Assembly: GCF_009663145.1 (NCBI RefSeq) | Contig: NZ_VKHR01000010.1 | Location: 41,602 to 105,601, forward strand | DNA from: Shewanella sp. TC10 | GTDB lineage: Bacteria; Pseudomonadota; Gammaproteobacteria; Enterobacterales; Shewanellaceae | Length of the DNA: 64,000 bases | Direction: 5' to 3' | Part shown: positions 38,694 to 46,383 of the stretch, piece by piece | How positions within the stretch are numbered: the first letter of the stretch is position 1 | How the letters are laid out: each line of letters begins with the position of its first letter | The notes under the pieces: generated by a model | What the model was told of the DNA's origin: nothing | The model's input: the letters and a program-made list of their open reading frames with translations, nothing else | Database searches by the model: none | Made by a program: the position numbers and the translations under genes

Positions 38694-39763
38694 TGTTTCA
38701 ACCCAAAAAATTGTAAAGCGTCTACGGTTCCATTACCTGTTACATCATCATCAATGGCAAATAGATGATGACTAGATCTCGGGATCATATTGGGCTTTTC
38801 TAGGTATTGTGTGAGTAATTGTTCTACTTCGTCATGACTATATTCAATTGCATTTTTTGATGCTGTGCTCACAAATGAAACGGCGCCATTCATTATTTGC
38901 GTTAAGTCATGAAAATACTTTTGTGCATTAACTTTCCGGCCAAAGTAAAAATCATAATTATCTTCGTTTAGCTGATTAACACGAATATCCTGAAACTGTC
39001 CCTGAGGTGCAGTCAATATGGCCTCTAAAAACATTGAACGATCAAGAGGGGTGTATCCCTCGCCCATTTTTTTGCCTTCTTTGAGATAACCAATCATTTT
39101 AGCTTGCTGATTTTCGATCTCAATAACGCCAGGTTTCGAAGCAATCAGATAGTGTCCTATTGTTGGTTTATCAAGCAAGATAGTCATGAGTTTTTGAATC
39201 GTGCCGGAGTACCCCACATCAACAAAATTTATGGTTTCTAGTTCGAACATCCCAAGTTCAGCCAAATAAGCTAAATAAGCTTGTTTAGTCGGGGCTATAA
39301 TTTGAGAAAGTTTGCTTTGCTGGCTCGTAAATAACCTTTCCACATCTGCAATATCACTGGGTAATGAAATGATTTTATTAAGTTCATTTTCAGTAAAAAA
39401 TGATGTCACTGTCGCGTTGCTCAACATAAACCGTGTTCTAAGCAATTCTTTAACCGTGCCATCAAAACTGAAGTCTAATGAATACGCATAACTACGTGGA
39501 TCATCTAGCATAACTTTAAACATAAATGCTCTAGACACGAGCAAATACTCACTGTTTGGAGTAATTTCTTGCGAGCTACAGTGCTCAGAATATGCCTGCT
39601 GAAGCCAATAACCTTCTCTCGCCAAAAAGAACAACTTGTCATTTTTTTGCTGAGAATAAGTCGCTAGCTTGTTGGAAAAAAAGCTTAATAAAGGACCTAT
39701 AAAGGTTGCCCCAAAATGCGAATATTGCGGAATTTCAGGGTTTAACTCAGTACAATTTATCAT
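38690..39763 (-). CDS. COG5610-like C-terminal domain protein
   Basis: This 357-residue protein has LLSFFSNKLATYSQQKNDK, FFLAREGYWLQQAY, INFVDVGYSGTIQKLM and a C-terminal helical part. The combination FLAREGYxL and DVGWSGT-like DVGYSGT is what I know from the part that follows the HAD domain in COG5610 proteins. Here it is a separate gene directly upstream of the RgpF-HAD gene and coupled to it, so the two products may act as one complex. Catalytic function is unknown. A 225 bp gap lies upstream, where a promoter could be. Confidence 0.75.
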   Translation of the reverse strand: MINCTELNPEIPQYSHFGATFIGPLLSFFSNKLATYSQQKNDKLFFLAREGYWLQQAYSEHCSSQEITPNSEYLLVSRAFMFKVMLDDPRSYAYSLDFSFDGTVKELLRTRFMLSNATVTSFFTENELNKIISLPSDIADVERLFTSQQSKLSQIIAPTKQAYLAYLAELGMFELETINFVDVGYSGTIQKLMTILLDKPTIGHYLIASKPGVIEIENQQAKMIGYLKEGKKMGEGYTPLDRSMFLEAILTAPQGQFQDIRVNQLNEDNYDFYFGRKVNAQKYFHDLTQIMNGAVSFVSTASKNAIEYSHDEVEQLLTQYLEKPNMIPRSSHHLFAIDDDVTGNGTVDALQFFGLKQ

Positions 39764-39988
39764 ATAAAATCTAGTTCACTATGTTGATGTAGCCCCGAGC
39801 CATAATAGCTAATCACTCAAATTAGCCGGCAAATACTACCTTGTATTAAAAGGGGAGTAAACGAATCAAATGTTCAATATACAATCTCATTAATTGAACA
39901 AAAAAAGGTGTTTACAATACAACCAATAACAACAATAAGGGCAACATCCTCAACCCTTTGTCAAAATTGTTAACTTATATATTAAACA
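39764..39988. other. Intergenic gap inside the glycan locus
   Basis: This 225 bp gap is the largest between the minus-strand genes from 28.5 to 46.3 kb. It is AT-rich and holds no visible gene or strong hairpin. It may contain a second promoter for the genes downstream (39763 to 28552). Confidence 0.45.
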
Positions 39989-41002
39989 TTAATCGCTATG
40001 GGTATCATTAAAGATTGCCATCATCAAACGGATCAAATGTTGACGACTAATAGACACTGGCGACTCTTGCACAGTTTGCTGTTCATCGAGCTCGTTAAAA
40101 AGTTGCTCTTTATTAAGATATTCTTTAGCAACCTTTAAGTTTGAGTCACTGTAAAAATCTTTGATTAGAGTAACTTGCTCTGAGGTGATTAAACCTTTAA
40201 CACTTGCCGCCTTAGGAATTGCTGTTGGTATTAACTGTTCGCACTTATTTAATAACTTGTGTCTTTGATATGGGGACAACCCCTTAGCTTGCATGTTAAC
40301 TAATCTGGCAACCTCTAACATTGCGGGGCCCCATTTCTTATTTTCATGTACAGCAGCGAGCTGCAATGACTTAAGATCATTAACGCCAATCAAAGACAGG
40401 AAATCTGTGCAGACATCACCGTTAAGGCTAGCTTTATCATAAACCCTAACAACAATTGATTTCTGATTAAAATAGCTCGACCACAAGGTCAATAACTTAT
40501 GATAATTGTATCGGAAAGTCTGTTGTTCATGAGAGGTAAATGCTTGTGCAAATGTAAGCTCACTACCCGATTTTATTGAGGTTGAATAAGATGATTCAAT
40601 ATAACCTTGCTGAGGTCTGAGGTAGATAATAATTTCAGGTTCGATATTCAGTTTATCAAAAAAATCTTTCATGAATGTCAGCGCTTTATCCCGTAACCGA
40701 GAGCTAAAATGTTCCGCGCTTAATACAATCGTTTTATCTGGATTTGCAATAATACACCTTGCAAGGGCATCCCAATAAAAGTTTTGTTCGTGTTTAACCT
40801 TTGGCAAAAACTCCATGTAGCGGCCATTATTATCTAACGGATGCAGGGCATTGACTAGGTCAAAGTGGGCATCATCTCGAGGGCCAATATGAGGGTAGAT
40901 AATACCTTGTTGAGCTAAATTGGCACGGTTTTGCTGTAAACACTTTTGAATACTGGTAGTACCCGTTTTTTCAGTACCAATATGAATAATAACCTTGGTC
41001 AT
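39989..41002 (-). CDS. Sulfotransferase-like protein
   Basis: This 337-residue protein begins MTKVIIHIGTEKTGTTSIQK, with the PAPS P-loop at residues 8-17. IIYLRPQQGYIESSYSTSIK is the 3'-phosphate-binding segment. It is closely like the bacterial sulfotransferase group of the 33.1-34.4 kb gene, both having the P-loop followed by IxYPxI-like IIYPHIGP. Its ATG shares one base with the stop of the preceding sulfotransferase gene (TAATG). The acceptor is presumably a sugar of the surface glycan. Confidence 0.85.
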   Translation of the reverse strand: MTKVIIHIGTEKTGTTSIQKCLQQNRANLAQQGIIYPHIGPRDDAHFDLVNALHPLDNNGRYMEFLPKVKHEQNFYWDALARCIIANPDKTIVLSAEHFSSRLRDKALTFMKDFFDKLNIEPEIIIYLRPQQGYIESSYSTSIKSGSELTFAQAFTSHEQQTFRYNYHKLLTLWSSYFNQKSIVVRVYDKASLNGDVCTDFLSLIGVNDLKSLQLAAVHENKKWGPAMLEVARLVNMQAKGLSPYQRHKLLNKCEQLIPTAIPKAASVKGLITSEQVTLIKDFYSDSNLKVAKEYLNKEQLFNELDEQQTVQESPVSISRQHLIRLMMAIFNDTHSD

Positions 41003-42192
41003 TAAGTTATTTCCTTCACACTTTGGCTTTCAAGGAAATACTTTTCATCAAAGCTGTAATTTTGTAATTTCATTTCTTTGCTACAAACATCTTTGAATTG
41101 TAAAACCTGTGCATCTGTCCAACCAAAATCAGCAAGTGATTTAGACCTAGAGGCCGATTTGGAGGTCTGCTCAGGTTTATCATCAGATGCTAATTGTTTG
41201 AATAATATATTGTGCTGACGTGGTTTTAAGTCAACCAAAGCAGTAACTTCGTTAGCAACACTCTCAGGCATACAAGCCATATTAAACTGATCAACCTCAA
41301 TAAACCATTGGGTATGCTTGAGTGACTGAGTGATCTTTTGTTTGGTTTTACGCCAGACAACGAAAGATTGCCTCCACTGCTTAGCGTGTTGTTCAAACTT
41401 CACTTTAGGAAACTTAATCAACCGAGATTGAATATTTTCCATGCCTCTTCTTTTACAAAAAATTACTTTTGCATTAGGCCAAGCTATTATTGCTAATGGC
41501 AGTCCAGCTAGCATTGGAATTCCCGGTGTTTTATCTAAATGCACTAGGTCACCATAATATAAACGATAAAGTTTTCTCAGCACATTGAGCTGCTCTGCTA
41601 ACATCAATGTTTTAGGAATGGCGTTGACTAAATTGCCCTTTATGTTGGCTGTGCGAGATTGCTGAAAAAAGCTATCAGCGGTTTCCAACAACAAATTAAA
41701 GCCCTGTATCGCATGTGATTCACCATGTGCATTAGCTTTTAACGCTTTGCGACATGCTTTCCCCAAAGCTGATGTACCTGAGCGTGGTGAACCCACAACA
41801 AATACGACTTTTTCAGGTAGTTCAACGGACTGTATAAAACCTGTAGCTATGGTTTCCTCAACATTATCGCCATCCACAGTTTCAATTTCTGCTTTGACGA
41901 CAAAATGTAAATCTTCAACCAAATCTCTCTGCGATAATTCAATATCAAACCGATATGGATTCATCTCAGCACTGAGTGACAATTGCTGAGTGAGGTTTTT
42001 TGCTTCCGTTAGCTTTATGTTGGAATCTAATACTGAATTATCTAATAAATGATAAACATTTATCGACTTAATGAGTCCGGTAGAAATCATCCGCCCAGCA
42101 ATGCTGAGCACGGGTTCAGTTAAGGTGCCAACAGAAGCAGTATTCAACACGACATTATTATTTGTGTCGACGTCAATAAAAAAACTATACAT
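41002..42192 (-). CDS. Sulfotransferase with an N-terminal extension
   Basis: The C-terminal part of this 396-residue protein (about 130-390) is a sulfotransferase, with KVVFVVGSPRSGTSALGKA as the P-loop and NAKVIFCKRRGMENIQSRL as the 3'-phosphate segment. The N-terminal 125 residues look like a beta-sandwich of unknown function (FFIDVDTNNNVVLN), maybe a glycan-recognition module. This sulfotransferase branch (GSPRSGTS) is distinct from the KTGTT branch of its neighbours. It begins one base after the GT4 stop. Confidence 0.82.
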   Translation of the reverse strand: MYSFFIDVDTNNNVVLNTASVGTLTEPVLSIAGRMISTGLIKSINVYHLLDNSVLDSNIKLTEAKNLTQQLSLSAEMNPYRFDIELSQRDLVEDLHFVVKAEIETVDGDNVEETIATGFIQSVELPEKVVFVVGSPRSGTSALGKACRKALKANAHGESHAIQGFNLLLETADSFFQQSRTANIKGNLVNAIPKTLMLAEQLNVLRKLYRLYYGDLVHLDKTPGIPMLAGLPLAIIAWPNAKVIFCKRRGMENIQSRLIKFPKVKFEQHAKQWRQSFVVWRKTKQKITQSLKHTQWFIEVDQFNMACMPESVANEVTALVDLKPRQHNILFKQLASDDKPEQTSKSASRSKSLADFGWTDAQVLQFKDVCSKEMKLQNYSFDEKYFLESQSVKEIT

Positions 42193-42193
42193 A

Positions 42194-43423
42194 TTAATGA
42201 TTAACCAACTGATTAGTTAGTTTATAACTCTCTGATAGTGAAAGGGGTTTAGCGATATTTTTTACTAATTTTGCTTCAATACTTTTATCTAATAAAATGG
42301 TTTCAAGCGTTTCAGCAAGTGATACAGCGCTTCGAGATCTAAAATGCAATCCTGTTACATTATGCTCGACCTTTTCTTTCATTCCACCTATGTCGCTTAC
42401 AATAAGAGGTTTACCATGGCTTAACGCTTCTTGAATAACCATTGGGGAATTTTCCCACCAAATTGACGGTACGACTACCCAATTTACATCTTGTAAAATC
42501 CCACCTAGCTCATGAGGTTCGTAAACACCGTGCATACGCACAACATCAGATAATGAGCGTAATTGTTTATAAATTTTCTTTTTAAACTTATCTGACTGAG
42601 TCGTAAAATTCGCACCATGAATTTCAATTAGACATTGTTGACGTAACTCTAGAGGTAGAAGTAACATCGCCTCCAGTAATACATCGATGCCTTTAAACGG
42701 GTTAATCTGACCAATATAAGCGATGCGAACTTTGGCATCATTTTTTACATTAACAGGTGGTATATCTACGCTTTTTTGTCCATTTTCAATCACATGAATT
42801 TGTTCTGCTGCGATACCCCAATCGATATAACGCTGACGTAAGAAAGCCGATGGTGCAATAAAACTATCCACCCACTGAAAACAATTTTTAATGTATTGCT
42901 TACGTAAGAAAAAATCACCTGGCGACTTTTGCGGAAAACAGCTATTACATTCCCGGGGACCTGATTCAAAGCAAAGTTTTTTATCCTCGCCTGATTTAAT
43001 CATTAAGCCTGCATTATGACAAATCGCATAATACTCGTGTAACGTAAGCACTAACTTAGTATTAGGTAAGACTTTTTTTATGATTTTAAGTAACTCAATG
43101 CCCAATAAAAAATAATGATGACAATAAATAACCTCTGGCTTTAACTGGGTTAATAAGTCAGCAAAATCCCCCCACAAGTGACGAGTTTTAATATTTGAAA
43201 ACAGAAAAAAATCATCATGAGTGGTATGAAATAGCATTTCCCGCTCATTTTTGATGGTAGAAAAAGCAGCACCACCATGAGGTTCAACAGCAGTTCTTGC
43301 TAAAAAGTAAGCATCATCACCTTGACTTAAGCACTCTTTATAAAATTGATAAGCAGCTTGCTCACCGCCACCTTTATTAAACTCTGGATGGCCATGGGCA
43401 ATAACAAGCACTTTTTTAGACAT
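42194..43423 (-). CDS. GT4-family glycosyltransferase
   Basis: This 409-residue protein has the GT-B fold. The N-terminal domain begins KKVLVIAHGHPEFNKGGGEQAA. The C-terminal domain has IAYIGQINPFKGIDVLLEA and WVVVPSIWWENSPMVIQEAL, the GT4 donor-site EX7E region. It is retaining and uses a nucleotide sugar. The segment CFESGPRECNSCFPQKSP inserts a cysteine-rich loop seen in some capsule GT4 enzymes. The frame extends to 43480, but the ATG at 43423 lies inside the end of the previous gene and gives the normal start MSKKVLVI. Confidence 0.92.
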   Translation of the reverse strand: MSKKVLVIAHGHPEFNKGGGEQAAYQFYKECLSQGDDAYFLARTAVEPHGGAAFSTIKNEREMLFHTTHDDFFLFSNIKTRHLWGDFADLLTQLKPEVIYCHHYFLLGIELLKIIKKVLPNTKLVLTLHEYYAICHNAGLMIKSGEDKKLCFESGPRECNSCFPQKSPGDFFLRKQYIKNCFQWVDSFIAPSAFLRQRYIDWGIAAEQIHVIENGQKSVDIPPVNVKNDAKVRIAYIGQINPFKGIDVLLEAMLLLPLELRQQCLIEIHGANFTTQSDKFKKKIYKQLRSLSDVVRMHGVYEPHELGGILQDVNWVVVPSIWWENSPMVIQEALSHGKPLIVSDIGGMKEKVEHNVTGLHFRSRSAVSLAETLETILLDKSIEAKLVKNIAKPLSLSESYKLTNQLVNH

Positions 43424-45203
43424 GATTTTGTTTAACCTCTTCGATTGCATGACCCCATTTATTTTTTTGATATAAGCCATTTAGCAATGTTAATTTGTAT
43501 TTCCAGTCGCCACTATCTACCAGGTTCTGTGATAAACGCTCAAGGTGGAATAAGCTCTCTTCAGTATCTAGATAAATTTTCTTCTTTTGCTGATAAACCT
43601 TTAAACACAGATCTGAATCTTCAAAATCACCAAGAATATAACGGGTATCAAAACCACCAATAGACTGATAGAAATCTTTTTTCAGCAGCATGCATGCCCC
43701 GGTCACTAATTCTACTTGAACAGTTTTATCTGTTTTTACCAATTGTGAAGGCATTCCTTTATGGGGGTGGAAATTCATCCATATGCCAGGGTAATAAGCG
43801 TCTTGGCTAAACTCCATGCCTATATGTTGTAAAGTATTATCTTCGTAAAGTAATGTAGCGCCTAAAATACCAATATCGTCTATCTTATTGAATTTACTCA
43901 CGAGTCGACTTAACCAGCCTGACTCACTTGGTAATACATCTGAATTTAACGCAATTACGTATTCACCAGCAGCATGGTTAACCCCAAGGTTATTTGCACC
44001 AGCAAAACCTAAGTTCTTACCTGCAAATACGGTTTTAAAAGGCATTGAGTAGGTATTAAAAACCCCATGGCAAGTAATTAGAAATTCACGAGCTATTTTA
44101 GGGTCATCCAATACATAAATGATTTCATGGTTAGCCATGTCACTATCACTTATGAACATGGCTATTTGATGCTGGATAAAATCATAACGGCCATAAATAG
44201 GAATAATGAGCGATACCACAGGCGATTGAATCGCATCACCAAACTGTTGAACTTGGGGAATAGCGCCTTCCATCAATCGCTCAGATTGCCAGATATCAGC
44301 AAGATGCTTTAATACTGCAAGTTGACCTTGGATGAAGAAGTCTGCTTGATGAACATCAATAAGTGCCAAATAAGCTTTTAATATTTCAAGCTTTGTCTGC
44401 GCCATCACATGATTTGAAATAGTCGATGATATCGAGTTACCACCGTCTATATTCAATGAAACAGATTTAGCATCAAATTCGTCAGGTAAGCGACAAGCGC
44501 AAACAAATCCAGCCTCGTACTCTAATGATAAATTGAGTTTTTCGTTTAGATCATGACGAATGAATCGATAACATTCAGTAATTTTAATCTCGTTTCCGGC
44601 AGCATCAGCAACCACAACATCACTTAAAGGTTTATCAGTTAATGCCCAGCCCTTAAAATAAAAAAGGTTATTGTCTAAAATAAAGCAATCATCAAAAAAG
44701 TGCTCAATATTAGCTTGCCGAACTTCATGATTGTTGTTCTGTTCTGGGTCAGCTAAAACTTCTGATACTGCATCTTTACTTGCAGGTTGAGACAATATTA
44801 TCGCCTGCAAATCTTCAACGAATAATGTTTTAGCATCACCTAAAGCATTGAAAATCACCTCAGGATTATTGATTATTTGAGGCTGTAATGTCGAAGTATC
44901 AAATTCAACGCTATCAATTTCTAAGGTTAATGCATCCAGCTCAACCTCGCCGCATGCGACACAGGCAACAAAGCCTTTTACAATTGCTTCTTGAGGTAAC
45001 CCAAGGGCATCTTTTACGTCAGCTCGTTCATAACCCTGCCACTTAGATAATAATTCCGTTTTATCATGTAACAAAACCCTAATGTGTGGTTTTTCTGTGT
45101 GGCAAACCAGCCAACCAGACATAGTCCAAACACCATCGTTATAAGAAACAAAGTCTATATGCACATTGACATCAAATTTAGGTGGTACCATTATTTCTGA
45201 CAC
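43416..45203 (-). CDS. GT2-family glycosyltransferase with duplicated N-terminal modules
   Basis: In this 595-residue protein the C-terminal domain (about 325-590) is GT2: PVVSLIIPIYGRYDFIQHQ, ALNSDVLPSESG, and GDFEDSDLCLKVYQQ. Before it are two similar beta-rich modules of about 90 residues (about 1-110 and 165-265). Each has a GW motif (MSGWLV, FKGWAL) and ends with a GFV motif (VKGFVACVA, EAGFVCACR). These modules recur in glycosyltransferases and sulfotransferases of marine bacteria but have no name I know. The start is a GTG with AGAAGGG seven bases upstream. Confidence 0.87.
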   Translation of the reverse strand: MSEIMVPPKFDVNVHIDFVSYNDGVWTMSGWLVCHTEKPHIRVLLHDKTELLSKWQGYERADVKDALGLPQEAIVKGFVACVACGEVELDALTLEIDSVEFDTSTLQPQIINNPEVIFNALGDAKTLFVEDLQAIILSQPASKDAVSEVLADPEQNNNHEVRQANIEHFFDDCFILDNNLFYFKGWALTDKPLSDVVVADAAGNEIKITECYRFIRHDLNEKLNLSLEYEAGFVCACRLPDEFDAKSVSLNIDGGNSISSTISNHVMAQTKLEILKAYLALIDVHQADFFIQGQLAVLKHLADIWQSERLMEGAIPQVQQFGDAIQSPVVSLIIPIYGRYDFIQHQIAMFISDSDMANHEIIYVLDDPKIAREFLITCHGVFNTYSMPFKTVFAGKNLGFAGANNLGVNHAAGEYVIALNSDVLPSESGWLSRLVSKFNKIDDIGILGATLLYEDNTLQHIGMEFSQDAYYPGIWMNFHPHKGMPSQLVKTDKTVQVELVTGACMLLKKDFYQSIGGFDTRYILGDFEDSDLCLKVYQQKKKIYLDTEESLFHLERLSQNLVDSGDWKYKLTLLNGLYQKNKWGHAIEEVKQNHV

Positions 45204-45333
45204 TGAATACCCTTCTAATAAAACTAGTATTAATAAAACTCAAGATAGCAAGTAAGCTACTTTAGCAAATTAGCAACCCTAAATCAGAGTAGATGCAAAA
45301 CTTCAAAACAAATCTAGGTCAACAGCCTATTAA

Positions 45334-46323
45334 TTAGCCAAAGTGCTTTCTAAGCCAAGTCTTTACATGTGGAATCTTCATTCGAGAGATTTGCTTCTCT
45401 TGATTAACGACTTCTCCAACGAATGGCAGCACTACACCATGGTGCCCATTTAATCGATTGCAAATGACTTGATTACATTTTATTCTGCGAGGACTTCGTG
45501 GACCGCAAATGTTAATAACCTCGCCGTTTTCAGGCATAAACACACAATTATGCAAGCCCGAACCTTCAAGACCAGCCATTATTTTTGTCTGGGAAAATAT
45601 CTCAAGCTGCTCCGTAAAACTGAGCTCTTGAGGGTGAATAATAATAAAGCCATGTTCAATAAAAGCTTTTTCAATTTGAGCTTCATTCAATACTTTTCTT
45701 TTGCGTTTCTGGAAGGCAGAACGAGATAAATAAATACGTTGATGAGGCTCTTTTTGGCTAGAGACATGGGATGTTAAAATACTTTGATAAGTATCGATAT
45801 AACTAGGGTGAGCTTTATTAACAATATAGAATTGTGAATTTGGTACAAATAAATACTCAAAATAAGTATCCTCAGTCACAATATGTATTTTATCTAAATC
45901 AATACCAAACGCACTAAAACAGGCATTAGCAAGCGATGAGGTACCACTTGTTTTTCTGGGAATAACAAATTCATTAAAAATAAAGCCATCATAGTCAGCT
46001 TCTTTTGTAGCCCATAATCGAGACAGCGTTTCCAACAAAAAATGACCATAATGCTCTGTATAAAAGCCCAAATATAAATATCGTCCTTTCTTAACATTGT
46101 TTAATGCAAGTTCATTAGGCATTATTGATTGGGGCGATAATTGTGGAAATGGTTTGGGTCCAGTATGTGCAGGATCCTGCCTTAAACCGTTCTCAACTAG
46201 CTCACCATCTTGGCTATACACTCCACCAGTAAAGGTTTTATCAGTGCGATTTACGTTTGTAGGTACCACCCTGCCATTTTTCACCGTTTGAACATTTAAG
46301 CTATAGCTATTAATAAAACTCAC
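45334..46323 (-). CDS. GT61-family glycosyltransferase (DUF563)
   Basis: This protein of about 329 residues has YTEHYGHFLLETLSRLW in the N-terminal half and LEGSGLHNCVFMPENGEVI near the C-terminus, which define the GT61 family. IYLSRSAFQKRKRKVLNE lies between. GT61 members include O-linked GlcNAc and xylosyl transferases. No membrane segment is obvious. The frame opens further upstream at 46350, but a GTG at 46323 preceded by AAAGGG at seven bases is the better start. It is separated by 33-60 bases from the secreted 665-residue protein upstream and by 130 bases from the GT2 gene downstream. Confidence 0.85.
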   Translation of the reverse strand: MSFINSYSLNVQTVKNGRVVPTNVNRTDKTFTGGVYSQDGELVENGLRQDPAHTGPKPFPQLSPQSIMPNELALNNVKKGRYLYLGFYTEHYGHFLLETLSRLWATKEADYDGFIFNEFVIPRKTSGTSSLANACFSAFGIDLDKIHIVTEDTYFEYLFVPNSQFYIVNKAHPSYIDTYQSILTSHVSSQKEPHQRIYLSRSAFQKRKRKVLNEAQIEKAFIEHGFIIIHPQELSFTEQLEIFSQTKIMAGLEGSGLHNCVFMPENGEVINICGPRSPRRIKCNQVICNRLNGHHGVVLPFVGEVVNQEKQISRMKIPHVKTWLRKHFG

Positions 46324-46383
46324 AATACACCCTTTAAAACCTATCAACACTGTAGATTCATCATATCAACAAACAAATACTTG

